Assembly (NCBI GenBank): GCA_040954595.2
Contig: CM082579.2
Location: 3,100,001-3,164,000 of the forward strand
Source: Balanoglossus misakiensis
Lineage: Eukaryota > Hemichordata
DNA length: 64,000 nt
Direction: 5' to 3'
Shown here: piece after piece, positions 22,868 through 37,800 of the stretch
Numbering within the stretch: the first letter of the stretch is position 1
Layout: every line of letters begins with the position of its first letter
Made by a program: the position numbers and the translations under genes
The notes under the pieces: model-generated
The model's input: only the letters and a program-made list of their open reading frames with translations
Told to the model about the DNA's origin: nothing
Databases searched by the model: none

Positions 22868-25800
22868 ATGGAGGACCAAGAGAATAATATTTGCCAAATT
22901 AGACATTGTTGCAATAACATATGTTGTCAAACTTTTATTAATGCTGATAATTTTCTGCCTGACAGAGATGTATTTCCCTCAGACAAGACTGACAAGCCTG
23001 CCTTCAGATATGGCTTCAGTCACAAGGACGAAATTGCCATCAGGCAAGAAATAGAACAACTGAAGAAGAAATCCCAGGAGCAAATGAAAGCCATCAAAGC
23101 AGAGAAGAAAAGAGAAAAGTTGAAAGTGGAGGAAGATGATACTATAGCGTACGTATTATTGTGTGTACAGACTCCCCCAGTTGTAGCAAGTTTAAATCTC
23201 CATTAGCTGAAACTTTTCACATGTTTTCAGTATGGTTGTTTTGTGTATCTACTGCAGTTGCTAGTTCAAATCCCCGAAACATAATGAATTTCCCAGTATC
23301 CAGCTTATAAATACAACCTACAAGTATATAGTCAGCATTGTAAATATGCTTTTGTTTCCCCCCTCCCTCCATCCCACACATCCCCCGCCCACTCGCTTGC
23401 ATTTTCTAATTTCTTTTCTGGCTTTACTGTTTATTTTTCAGTGATAAAGTGTTCAATGTGTAGGTATTACAGCTGTGACCATTTCAAACCTCAATATTTA
23501 TATATATATTCCATGTTTTTGTCAATACTAACAATTTATGGTTAATAGCGTGATTTATGTTTGCTTGCTTCTGTTGTAAATGATAACATAGTGATTCTTA
23601 TGAGAGGTTATTACCAAGGCATATTCTTCTGTAAATTGACCCATATTTCATAATATTGATGCTTTGACGAGTTTTTTCTCTCTCATTGTAATTGATAGAT
23701 GTTTACATGTGCCTTTGTTGGTAACAATACATACTTGTATATGTGTTGGTTTGGGTTTATAGCTGGGAATATACTCACTTAATTATCTCTTCTGTTGTCA
23801 TGGTTACTATCAAGCAGAGGTTGTGGTGGGTCCGTAGATAATAATACTACACCATTCTTGAATTGCAATTAGATATATGTAATGCATTCCATGGAAGTAC
23901 ATGTTCTGGAATAAAACAATAGGGAAGGGGAAGGCACCACTTCTTCTGAAGATAATTTTGTTCTGAATTACCTTTTGGCTTTTGTGGGCATTGAAAATTT
24001 ATTTTTATGGTCCAGGGCTCACCAAAACCTTTGCTTGAAACTCTTGTAATGATCAACATCCAAAGAATGTAAAGAAATGGGTAAGGTGTTTAGGAAAGAG
24101 GTAAGATTGAGTGGTCATGCCATAATGGAATTTGGAATCTAAGGGAACAAAACTGTGTTGACTGTCTGTGATAAGGGTCGTGGGATAATTTCATAAAGAG
24201 TCAACCGTAAGAAATGTGACCATTATGTTTCTAACATGACTTTTTTCTACTGTAGTAAATTATCGCCACAATTTGGCAAGAAGAGGATGCCTTACAAGCG
24301 AAAAACTGAACCAGTGTTTCATGAGCTTACCTTTGATTTGGCTAAAAAACAACAGGTAAGTGAATTTTGTCAAATAGGTAAAAATTAGGATAAGATGCTG
24401 TATGAAGTTTTGTGTAGTTTTACTCCAGCATTTATTGCAAGTGTCTGCACATTTCTAAGTAGAGAGAATATTAGTAACAGAAATTTGTAATAATTTATGA
24501 ACAAAAAGCTCAGAAAAAAAGTTGATGGGCAGTTCTGCAGGACTGTGGTGTAATTCTGTCTGTTTATTTGACTGACCATGCAGGATGTTGAAATAGCGCC
24601 AACCATGTCATCCTACAATCCAATAGAGAAAGCACCCATCCCACCTGTGTCCAGTAAGACCAAGAAGTTACCGTTTAGTAAATCTGAGTACATCACACCT
24701 AAAGGTAATTCATAAATTCACAAATTGATGCATGACAATTTTACCATGCCATGATTATACTGTCAGAATGGTGATTTACAAACTGATATGATCTATATTC
24801 TGTTTCATTCCTTTTATCTCTTTCTCTCATCCAGAAATGCGAGTGCCCCGTGTCTCATCCCTGGGAGTTTTACCAACAAGAAGCACTGCAGGAGTCAAAG
24901 GTCTTAATGTTCTCATGGCCGGTGCCCCAGTGCTGAGCCAAATGGATGGAAGTATTTTTGCTATTACTGAGGTACATTTGAAACCATATTTCCATTTTAT
25001 ATTTTGTACAGTTCAATTCATTTATACTTCATTCATTCATTCATTCATTCATTCATTCATTCATTCATTCATTCATTCATTCATTCATTCATTCATTCAT
25101 TCATTCATTCATTCATTCATTCATTCATTCCAGGCCAACATTGCAAAGAAACCTGAAGATGATAAGGACAAAGGCAAAGGCTCCGATGAGGGGAGCAAGA
25201 AGGGTGATGGTGCTGTCACCAAGACACCAGCATCCACGTCCACCATGGCAACCAAACCAGCCATCGTTGGAACCATCGGAACACTGGCACCGGTCAAGTT
25301 CTCTTCCCGGGCCAAGCCACCACCAAGACCACGGTCTGAGAAGGTTGAAACAGTGCCATCTCCTCAGCCACCAAAGAGCAGAGGTCAGTTTCACAGATAG
25401 CACCCAAAGAAGAATATATAATAAATCAAGGGATTGTAGGAGACTAGAGGTCTCCCTGACTCTATGCTTTAAATCTGACAACATTTTTACCTCTGTATGT
25501 ACATTAGCACATGAACTTCCTTCTCTGAATTATGAAGGGCACTTTTGTTAAACCCTTGTCTCTGTTGCTATTTCAGCTAGTTCCAGGGCAAGCAGTAAAG
25601 CGACCAGGAAGAAATTCAAAGGAACGGCAAGTGCTCGTAGCCAGCTGGTGAAGAGCAGGACTCCCTCCTCGAGGAAGAAAAGACGCAGCTCCGGGTCGGA
25701 ATCCAGCAGCGACGAAAGCAGCGACGAGGAGGAACGGGAAAGGAGACCTCACAGCCGGGTGGGATTCCGGGACAGCTCCGCGAAGTCAGCCGCGTCACAC

Positions 25801-28800
25801 AAATCTGCAGCAGAGCTGTTGGCAGAGGCGCAGGCCATTGCCACTGGTGACACCGGAATGGCAGCGGGAAAGGGTACGGAAGACGTGGAAAAGGAAGAGG
25901 AGGAGGAAGAGCCAATCCCACCTGTGCCAACAGAGAGATCGGTGGATGATATCATATCGTCTTTGAAAGCATCCAGAGAGGGGAAGTAAGTGGTCTGTTT
26001 TTTTGATGCAATGATGTCCTCACGATTTGTGATGCCATGAGCATTTAGGGATCTCTCAGACAGAACACATGGTTACACACATAGTTTTCCAACATCATGT
26101 CTGCTACACATACCAAAAATAAACCTTTATAATTCAGACAACATTCAGATACTTTAACACTTGGAAAGCTATCGGGGGATCACATCACAATGATATTTTA
26201 CTTGTGAATAAAAGTGTCGCCTATCACTTCCAGGAGAGAAATGTCAGCAGCAGACGTCAAGATCCAAGAGATAATGCAGAGAGTGATGGTGAGAGCAAAG
26301 GCTGTGCTGGGTGACGATGTGGAGGAAGAGGAGAAGAAAGATGATGAAGATGAAGGAATAGGCGAAGAAGAGAGCGAGGTTCCTGGTCTTCCGGATATCA
26401 GTGTTGCCCTGGAGCCCTCCGGTGATGGAGAGCTCACGGACGACCAAGAAGCAATGGCTGATGGCACTGCTGGTGATCTCACACAGGTGTGTATGATCTC
26501 TGAGTATTCCTACTGCAAGGTTCTCTTTCATTTCAATAGTGAACATCATTGTGGAATACAGCAGTCCACTACTTTAAAAAAAGAACCACTGATGTCCACT
26601 GCACAGTGGTGGCCCAACTAGAACAGTCAGCTCTGTCCCTGGCCTCACCCCCTTCTGCCCATACTAAATTCAGCCAACTTTGTACTCTATACTTTGTGTA
26701 TTGATTTTAGACATCTGTTCACAGTTTTGATGATGAGTGTTCTTCTTGCATTGTAGGATGCAACAGCGAGAGAAAATGGCGACATTGCCGACAGTGCAAC
26801 TCCTGGTGTGGATGAGAAAGCTGATGGTGACAAGACAGTCGAAGAAGCTGCAGCCAAGCCCTCACAAGTGGAATTTGCAGAAGCTGTAGAACAGATACCT
26901 GAAGATTGGGCCGTCCTGGATCTTTACCAAGCCTGGCAGGTACTTGTCATTTTTCATTTATCTATCGTTAAGATTCCCAGTGTAATTTAATGATAACTGA
27001 AGGCACATTTCATTTGTTTGTTGGAATAAAGAAATCCTTTTTCACAGTTCTCATATGGAATGATTTTCTGTAACTTTTCCACTATAGGATGTACAGCTAC
27101 CAGCTGAAGTGTCCTACGAGGACATCGTCCATGTGGAGGGAGAGACCCATCCGATAGAAGAGAGAAAGGAAATGTCCAAGACAGACACCAATGTGGGACC
27201 CAGAATACCTGTCTTCAGCAGCTCTGTGTCCTTCCTGTCAACGTGGGCTCCAAAGCAGAAGATTGAACGTGAGGTGAGGCATTACAAGCAGCTAAATTTT
27301 GAAGAGATTTCAGGTATGATCAACCACCTCAAAATCTCCTAAAACCCAATTTTTGCGTTTCTGTTTACAGAAGATAGAAGAGAAGCCTAGTGATGAAAAG
27401 AAAACTCGAAGCATTCATCATTTCTGTACACATGCCCCAGAGTTGCCTCTGCCAGGTTACTTACAGGCTGTGACAAGATCTTACCATGCACCATCCAAGT
27501 ACGGTTTAAAGACACAAGAACAGGTAAGAGAGGGGGACTCCTGAGTATGTAAGGAACAGAATATTCAACGAGAAACTATATGCTCATGATGAGAGAGAGT
27601 TGTCATTTGTGATGATTACCTTTTCCTAATTCCTCTTCTATCCCCCCCCCCCCTCTCTATCTCTCATCAGGGTGTAGGGAGGTCAAGCAGTCAGAGCTAC
27701 CACTCCCAGCTCTCAGAATCACAGAACGTCTTGCAGAAACAGATGACGGAACGCGAAGACAGAGAAAGGAGAATGTCAGCGGCTGCCAAGAGAATATTGG
27801 AAGTGGCGTCAGACAACAGCTTAGATGCTTGGCAACAACGAGCTGAAGAAGTGGTAAGAAATGCAGTCTTCTGCTGTGAGCTGAAAGCCTGTGCATGATA
27901 TTTCTCATTACTGTGATTCTAACCACACCTTCACCTTCACATGTCCAGCATAGAAAGTAACTTTTATTCAGTCAACTTAATACATATGGAAAACCACCTT
28001 ATCATGAGACACTTCACCAGAACACATCAGACTGATTTTTTGTGCTTTCTCTCCTCCAGTTTGGAGAAGAAGATTCTGGAGTTGATGGAGAGAAGATGCC
28101 GATACGGACTGATGTCTCTCGGTAAGAGTTGTGGACCTCCTTTTCTTACTCCACAGAATCAGTTTATAGTCTGTATGAAGTCATGTGGCAGTTTCTAGTA
28201 CAGATACATGGATCCCTTGTAAAATGATGCAAGCAATGATTTTAAATGTTATTACAATTGTCAACAATGTGTATTGTTATTTAGTCTATACTGGACTCCA
28301 GCCCCTCCCAAGATGGATGTACCACCAGCCTACGTACAGAGTCATCTATTCCCGTCGTATCATGGCGCTGCATTGGCGCAGGAGAGTGAGAGAGCCACGA
28401 CCATTGGTGAAGAGTCTGGCGAGAGTGAGGCTGAACTGGCTAGTATGTATGATGAAGGCGATGTGGAAGAGAAACAACAGAAAATGAGGTGAGTTGAAAA
28501 TGTGTGGCAGAATTGAAATCACATTTTTTAAGCGCTCTGTCATTTTGCCAAGAAATGGTAGGCTGACTCATAGTCCATCTATCTAGAAGTGGCTGAGTCA
28601 TTTTGTGTGTACACCAGACATGTAGTCTCTTGTCAGAATGTACTTCATATACTTAAATATGCAGTGTCTGTGTTTCTGTAATACTTCTGTGTATTATGCA
28701 GAATTTTAACACGCCAACACGGTTCTCAGGAAGATCTAAGTCTGCTCCCCAAACCCAGAATAGTGAAACCCAAGTCAGCATCAAGACCAATATCAGTGAG

Positions 28801-31800
28801 TTCCAAGACAACTACTGCTACATCTGATGAACAGGAGCCTATCCCCAAAAAGAAAGGTGAGTTGTAAAATAAACTGACTACTTATGCTGTTGTTATCAGT
28901 TTTTCTTATGTCTTTCGGTGTTTATTTTGCATTTGCACAGTCAAATCTGGGTTGAATCCCTGCGCAGATAAATGCAGTGAAATAATTTGATTGGATCCCT
29001 TGATTAATGCGCTGTAAATTCTGTACCCACTCTGATGAAGGATGTCATTGAGTAAATGATCTTCGAATCTGATTATCTGCATTTATTTCATAGGTAAACC
29101 TCTACCAATCCGAGTCAGAGTTTCAGACATTGAACTTCCCGAGAAACTGCCAACATCAGCAGCAGCCGACAAAGTCTACAGCAGCGTCAAGACCTGGGAT
29201 GATGTCCCACAGTTCAAGGCTTACATCGAGGCGTTGCCGGGCGGCGGCAGGTGCCTGAAAATCTCACAGGGAAGTCTGGTTTTTGAAGTGGAATGCAGCG
29301 ATGGAAAGACGGCAGATGCCATTTGGTCGGCCTACCGCAGCGGGAAATTGGAGAAGATGTTGAAGGATATCTTGCAGAAGAAGAGTGGGGCCACAAAGCT
29401 TGTTCTGGACCTCTCCATTGGCTTGGAAGATTTCAATGAATTGAAACAAGATTTGAGTGGAGGTGGGTTGTAGAAATTCAGTTCTCAAGTTTTGTTTATG
29501 GATCTATCACCCAAGCTGCCATTGTTAAGATTTTTGTGTGATTTTTTCTGTCCACCACTCAATGCCTGAAGTGCACACACTGGGCTGTTTTTGTAAGCAA
29601 ATATAATATACACAACAGTGTCATAATTTGTCTTTTGAATAATGTTTTAATCATTCTATGTTGCGTTTTTCCATTTTTTTTCATGACCAGAGGGAGAAGA
29701 TGAACTTGGTGGACTGCCAGGTGAGTTTCTGAAATCATGTAAATTAGTCAGAACAAGAAATCTATATGTGACAGTCCCGAGTTCTGAGTATGTGAAAATG
29801 TTGCACATTTCAATTCACCCTCCCCATTATAACCATGAGCAAGTCTGTCAATTTAATGTGTGTTCTATTCTCTCACCTGACAATGTTCACCAACAGAGTC
29901 GCCTACCAGACCGGCTAGAACCAGCGTCGCCGAACTCCGTCAGAAGTTCTCCAAGATGGCAACTATCCAGTCTCCAGACCCTGATAGCAAAGGCAAACCG
30001 AGAGAGATACCGGATTCAGAAATCTTCCCTGCTGAAGTTCCAATCAGGTAGGCTAACATGGTTAAAACAGAACACTGAAAATCAATATATATTACTCCTA
30101 ATAATAAATATAGCTAGAATTGCTGTAGGTATTTCTTTGGTGTTGCCCTATCCAAAAACAAATCTTTTCTTTTCCTTTCCAAGGAGAGCCAAGTCCGCAC
30201 CCGACTTGATGAGCGAGGACGAGTGGGACTTAGTATTTCCCGGTGATTTCACCACGTACATGGAAGAGCTTCAGATCCAGAGGCAACTGATTGAGGAAGC
30301 CAAGGCCGGAAAAGTGAAGGAACCGTTCAAGAAAGACACAGAGGATCCCGCAAGAGAAATAGTAAGTTTTTGTGTGCCATGTTCACACAGTATCACATTC
30401 CCCACAGCAATGTATAAAAAAGTCTAATTTTGTATTTCGTCTGTATGTTACTTTTTGAAATTAGGCCTTTATGAAATGCATCAAAAACATAAATTCATTA
30501 TATTCATCTTATTTGCTAGGTGTCAAGTCTTTCAAGAAGTGTGGAACAGCTAACTCCAATTGAAGAGCCCCACAAGATATGTAGGTTACATTTGTTCTAT
30601 ATTTTTGTAGATTTGTAGATATGTGTGATTTAAAGAAATTAAGCAATATTAAAATTCATTGAAGGAAAATTCAAATTACTTAACACTGATAGCACTTTCT
30701 GAGAATAGTAATAAGAAAATGTTTATTGTTATCTTTCAAATATTCTATTTTATTTGTAGCGGAAAGTCCCACACAAGCTGAGAAATCCAGAGAAGCTGGA
30801 CTGAAGTATGTTATTATGCCCAGCAAAATCAAGTAAGTAGTAGAATAAAACATACAATTCTACTTATTTCATCAGGAGCCATAGTTTACCAGTTTTTTTG
30901 TCATTTGATTTCAAGTCACAGTTATCATTTTTGGACTGTATACTTCTCACATTGTCAAAGGTAGCTACAACAGAAGCAAATCAAATTAGAATGCTTTTTA
31001 ACTCTATTGTCTCTGATTTCATCACAGGAAGAAGAAAAAGAAGAAAATAGACCCTGTAAGTAAAAATTTCTTCATACTCGATAGTGTTATGCATTGCTTT
31101 AAATTGCTGAAGGAGATATTGAAATTCTAGACTTGCTGATCTTACTTTAATTTTTACAGAAAAGACTTGAAGAAATTGAAAGATTTTTGAGGGAGCAACC
31201 TAGAGAGATAAGAAGGTGAGTTTTTCAATTCACTTTGTCCAACATGTTGTCTGTTTTTTTATGCCTGACTTTTCAAGTGTGTTAAAGACTTTTTTAGTTT
31301 GTGTACAATGTAAAATGAATATTTCTATCTATGCTCATCTCCAATATAACTATGTGGCCATAAGTACACCATCCCCAGTCATGTTAATTGTACTCTTTCA
31401 GGAGAGTGTCATTACCCAAGATCATTATGCCATTGGAAGCACAGCTCCGAGTTCCAACGTAAGTCATAACTGCTTCAGCTGATCAGATTAACTTGCTAGA
31501 TGTATCATGTCTGGCTGTGTCTCATATATTTAATGTTCTTTTTATATTGTGACATTACATCTAAGCCGTCTACCATGACTGTGCATATACATGTTCATGT
31601 TTCATGATCAAAAGTTACTTGAAGATCCTCAGTGTATTTGAAGCTGCTCAGACCAAATACAGCTTGGTTTAACCATTTCAGGTTGGAAACATTAACATGG
31701 ATGAATTTGGAAGTCTAGTTCATGTATTACCCACCAGCATTCATAATTTGTAATTGTCCTTCACATCCTACAGACATGTGCGACATGATAGAAAACCGAG

Positions 31801-34800
31801 TTTGCCGAATGTCCTGGACTTTGAACAATTTGGAGAAGAGAGATACCTAGAGTAAGTGTCAAACTTGTGAGAAAATGTTTATACAAATATCATGTATCCA
31901 CTTAAACTTGATGAAAATCATGAGAGAATCATGAACATGTGGAATCAGTGTTGTAAATAAGTTTTGTTTGTTATTAAACCTGGATATTTTTCTTTTTCTG
32001 TTCAACCAGAGAGGGTACTGATGTCCGTGAATGGGTGCGTGACATCTGGGATGACTGGTTTGATGAAGTGTTTCCTCCAGTCAGTGAAAGAGAGAGTGTG
32101 ACACCAGCCACTGACATTGCATCTGTTCAGGCTCCGACTCCAACCAAGAAGTAAGTTGCTTTTCACTCGTATAGTATGTATTAGCTCAAAAATGACACTC
32201 CATGCAATGATTGTACCAATTATAGCGCAGAAAACAGATGATGTATGTTACAGTGAAGCACTGTGTATAAAAAGACAGGGAAAAAGAAATTGTGATTGAG
32301 TCATTGTGTTCTGCAGCTTTCTATAAGTTAGCGCTGTATGTTTGTCTTTCAGGATGTTGGCAACTGAACCTGAAGAGCAAAGGTTAATTCAATCAAACTC
32401 AATTTCTCATCATGGCATTCTGCTTCACATGTATTTTTGTTTGGCAATTACATTGGTTCATTGGCAATGCTTGGGTCATGGTGATCACTCAAAAACATTT
32501 AATTTTTTCCAACAGCTGGTGTGTGAGAACATTTCATCAAATAATAAATCATCTTTATACAGTATTTGATTCAGCTTCAGGCATGATCTGGTGGAATTTG
32601 CCAATGTGTTGGCACTAACAAAGTAACCTGTACATATATTACACGTGACTTCACCAGCAATGTTGTGTCGTGTCTTGCAAGTCTCATCAGTGCTTGTGAC
32701 ATTTTGGCCACTTTTAATAGCAACACTGTTCACTCATGTCATAGTACCGGGGTACTTCAATACATAATCTAACTCTCTCACACAGTGTCAGCTAGCTCAC
32801 CAGTGTGTTACAACAAGTCATCTGGTACTGTGATGTAAGGGCCAGTCATTATCTGCATTACAGTGTGATGTCACAGGGTTGCTAATCATGAGTTTGTCAT
32901 TGCAGGAGGGCGTCCATCACCAGCTCTGTGATGTCTGAACAGGTCAACATCATTGATCCTCTGCCGGAAGTTCAGGACAACGAAGAACTGATTGAGGTAT
33001 TCAGTTTGCTTTCATTGACATTCACACAATCAAAATACTCCCAACAGTCAGCATTGGTCGGCAGTTCATTACAGGCCAGGTGATTAATTCATATCAAGTA
33101 TTTGTATACAAAATAGACAACACGTTGCTTGATGGTATATTAATGTCTTACAAATGATGAGATAATCTCTTCTCCTCTACAGGATTATGAAGATGAAATA
33201 AACAGGCTAAGTGAAGATATCGATGCAGCTGATGATAAACCATCACCTTTTGATCTCTGTCGAAGAGGTGCCCTCTATAGAAAGGTCAGTCATCTGCCAA
33301 CTTGAATGAAAAAGATGCACTCTTTTAATATGTTTGGATATGGGACTGGTTCAGTGGAGAGAACCTCAGAGAAATATAATCCAGTGGCCTAATAAAAATT
33401 CATACTTATTCGTCCACAGAAAAACAAATAGTTAAAAATGTAATTACTATTTATTCTTTTTCTCTCAGATTGGAAACCTGAAAGGAGCCTGGGAAGACCT
33501 GGATAATGCCATCGCGTTGGAACCTCAACTTCTGGATGCCTATTGGCACCGACATCTCCTGTATCTGTTGAAGAACAACAAACGCAAAGCACTGGATGAT
33601 TTGAACGTTGTTTTGAAACTCAACAAGCAGCATGCCGGAGCCTATAGGTCTAGGTGAGAATTCAATCATTTCAGATGTGATTATGAAATCCAATATGTCT
33701 GTTTTTCTCATTGGCGGTCTTAATGATTTCATTTTTTCAGAGCTGAAATCTTCCGTCAGCAAGGGAATATCACCATGGCGATTATTAATTACACCCAAGC
33801 TATTAAACTTTTACCAGATGACTATGAAGCTTACTATGCAAGAGCTGAAATGTATGAAAAGGTAAGATTGGAATGTGTATGGAAACTTTCTGTGTGTTAG
33901 TATGGTTGCTTCTAAAACATTAGGTTGAATTGCCAATAACAGCCAAAAGTTACACCTATACGTTCCTTGAACCAACAATGCAGTTTAACTCTTCATATTG
34001 TGTTTTTGTTTCTCTGTTTCTCAGAGGGGTGAAATCTTACTCGCTTTAGAAGACTATCGCGAGGCCAACAAGCTGATGCCTAGTAAGACTGAAGCCATCT
34101 TCAAACATGGTCACTATCAGTTCAACAATAGGTGAGGACGAAATCCGCCTTCCTAAATCTTTCCATTCATGTTGATATTTTAATTCGATTTTCACTCACA
34201 GCAAAAGTCCTGTGAAACCTCAAAATGAAACTGACCAATTTTGTGCTAGAAATCTGGCTATTGTCCAGTATCACAGTAAGTAACTGACACTTCTTTGACA
34301 GCAACTGGGTGGCAGCCATCAAGGATTTCACCGAGATGCTGATCCAAGAACCCAACAATGCCTTAGCCAGGACGTACCGCGGTAGAGCCTATGCTAAACA
34401 GGGCCAGTACTCCAATGCCATCGAGGATCTCTCCATTGCTATCCATCTTGATCCCTACAACTCTGTGGCATTCTATAACCGAGGGTGTCTATTACGAAGG
34501 TAGGAATATACAATTGACCTGCAGTGGCTTTTGACTGTAAAATTACATCTACTTTTGATAACAGTCTTTGATAACGTAAAACTTCAATGTACCACAACCT
34601 TTGTGTCTGACAGAGCCCATCCCAAGAAGGCCTTACAAGATTTCAGTGTGTCTATCCTGCTGGACGACAGCCAAGATAATGTGCTGGCATTCCTTCACAG
34701 AGGAATATTGTACATGGACATGGACAGGTAGGTTGGTTTTCTATGTCATGTGTGAAGTACGTCAGATGTGTGCATAACACCATTTTTGAATCCTGTAATG

Positions 34801-37800
34801 TGATGAAATGCATGTTTTTCTTTCTATAGATATGAAGATGCTGTATCTGACTTTGAAGAGGTGATCACACTGGATCGTAGCATTGCCTGTCCTCATCTCA
34901 ATCTTGGACTTATCTACATGACCAAAATGGAAAACCACTATAAGTAAGATAATCCTGATCAACAAATACTCACCCAGATAAAGTTCACAATATTTGATCA
35001 CATTTTCAGTCCCCTTGAAACAAGACATACTTTGCATCAAAATTTTCCTTTGCCTGTGTTTCAGAGCCATTACATGTTTTACGAATGCCATCAAAGTGGA
35101 TGCTACTTACTGGAGAGCTCTGGTGTGCCGAGCAGAGGCCCACCACAAACTTCATGATGTAAGTAATTAAGCCCTACAAGATATTCCTGCCTCTGTACTG
35201 TAGTGTAGGTAAAATTGTGAAATGGTTCAGTCAAGGTTTTGTGAGGAATTCTCTCATTCCAACAGTATTGCACAGTAGCTACTAACTAACGAGCAATCTT
35301 GTTCTATCGATTTCAGCTGAAGAATGCGTTACTGGACTACACTAGAGCTATACATTTGAAACCAGACCTGCAGCATCTCTACATGCACAGAGTGAGTTGC
35401 ATTTCATCCTTCAGGAAACAGTTGCCATAACTTTTGATGTGTTGGTGAATGAAGACTTGTATGGATACTTTGGTGTAATTTGTAAATCATGTTGTGCACA
35501 GCTGACTATTAAGTTTTCATTTCTTCTCAGGGTAAAATATTACTGGAGATGAAGAATTTAGACCTTGCCAGCTTCTGTGTTAGGTAAGTATAAACATGTA
35601 CACATTTCAAATTTCACATGAAAAAGAGTATGCTCTCACATGTTCATTTGAACATTTAGATTCGCCCGTTTAGCCATATATGGGCATATGAAAATTAAAG
35701 GTGTGACACAACATCCATGTGAAGTTTACAAGTTTAATACCCCTCATCTCTTCTCACAGACATGCAGCAGAATTAAGCGAAGGTCTGGGTATTTCACCCA
35801 CGCAGCAGGCCGCAGTCTTTTCTTTCTTACAAGAATATTCCAAAGCGACGGAAGCCCTGGCTGCATCTTCCAGGGTCAAACCGACCGTACCGACATTTGT
35901 TCTGCTGGGAAAGACACAGATGAAAGATAAGAAACTGGAAGATGCCACAGAGAGTTTAGAAAAAGCATTGGAGTTGATGGTATGTTTATGTATAGTTTAA
36001 TATATTTTATAATTTTCATCTACATGTAGATAGATGTGTCAAATCCATGTACCAGTTGTTTTATTGTTCTACCCATACTGTGTTTCCAGGCAATCCCTTT
36101 GTAAGATACTTTCTATTAGTACTTTTGCTGTATTTAACAAATTTCATAACTAACATAAAGATCGTACAGAATGTTGACATGTTTTGGTCGGTTGTCTTGT
36201 TATTTGTTTGTCTTACAGGAACAAGGCAGGAAACGTACTTCAGAGAACAAGTATTCCAAAGTGAAGGTTGTTTGTTCTCCGTTTAATACAAAACCAAATC
36301 TGCTCTCCCTGCTAGGCAAACCATCAATCCATCCATCCATCTCTTCCTTCCCATCAAGTAATGTTCAATGTAATCATAGCGCCATTGTCATTTGCAAATG
36401 CCAAACGATTTAGTGATTGTCAGGGTTGATCTGAATTTATCATATGAGAAAGTCCTATGATGAAATTCTGACATAGAAAAGCATTTGCGCCCACACAGCT
36501 TTTAAACAAAGTAAATAATGTAGACAGCATCCACATCACATTTGTCTCAACACAATCATAAGTAGGCTGTGTGATGTGTAGCAGAATTCTCTTGAAAAAT
36601 GGCATCCATGATAGTTTTTCATGTGTGACTTCATTTATGTAAAAGTAATGCTTTCTTTCAGGTTCATGATAGAAGCTGTCATCTCTGAAATTGCTGATTC
36701 TCATATCTCTATTTTTTTTCTTGAAATCATCAATGCTGACAAATCTTCTCATAAATCAGCATATCCCCCATCCCACCTTGCATGTGTTAGTTAGTGATGT
36801 AGTTTTATTTTGTCAAGCTACATATAAAGCAGTTGCTTTTGTGTTTTATGGTGCAAAGTATTCTTATTGCCAATGCATAGATACATGCCACCAGGTGGGA
36901 TTGAATAATATTCAAATCTGAAAATCTACCCCCCTCCCCCAAGGTGCATTCTATTTCAGATGCTTGTGGGAATATCTTTATTTTTATTCTCACGTACCCC
37001 AGCGGTAATGGTAACACAGTCATTCAAGGGGCATACCATTGCTGGCAAACCATTGCAGAAAAGCAGACCATCATAATGTGTTAAAGATACCATGCTGCGG
37101 AAAGAGTTTGCTTTCATCAAGCGTTGATCCGACTCACTCTTGATTCCTTCTCCTTGCCGTCTCCCACGTAGAAACCATGGCAGGAGAGAGAACCCTGGCC
37201 AAAGGAAGCAGCGGAAGTTCAATTCTTGATTGGCATGTGTCAGATGGAGCTGGGCAACTACTTGAAATCCTTTGAAGCGTTCAATAGCGCCATCAAGATC
37301 CGATCGGACTATTCAGAGGTGGGTAAACATGAGGTTCAGCACAAAGAGGCCGAGATGCTTACCTGGGAATCAGTTGTGCATTTAGCAACAATAAATGAGA
37401 GCTTGTTTTGAGCAAAACACAATCATCATACAACCCTTCCTATTTCCTGTATATAGGACCAACCATCCTATCAAAAACACTGGGAGTCCAGAATTTCCTC
37501 ATTTAAGATTTTTAACGTTTCCATATAATCTCAACAGGCGTATTACCAACGTGGATTGGTCAGAATGAGACTAAAGCAGTCCAAAGGAGTTCAGGATTTC
37601 AACAGAGCACTTGCCATCAACCCTAAACTATTCCAGGTCAGTATTTCTCTCAAATTGTAGCATGCATGCATGAGTCATGGCAAGGAAGAATTTGTGTGTT
37701 GCTGATTCAGACACACCCAGTATACAACTCTGTACAATATTCTCTTCACCCCTGATATCACAGGCCTATCTGAGCCGAGCTGCTTTCTACGGCATGAAGG

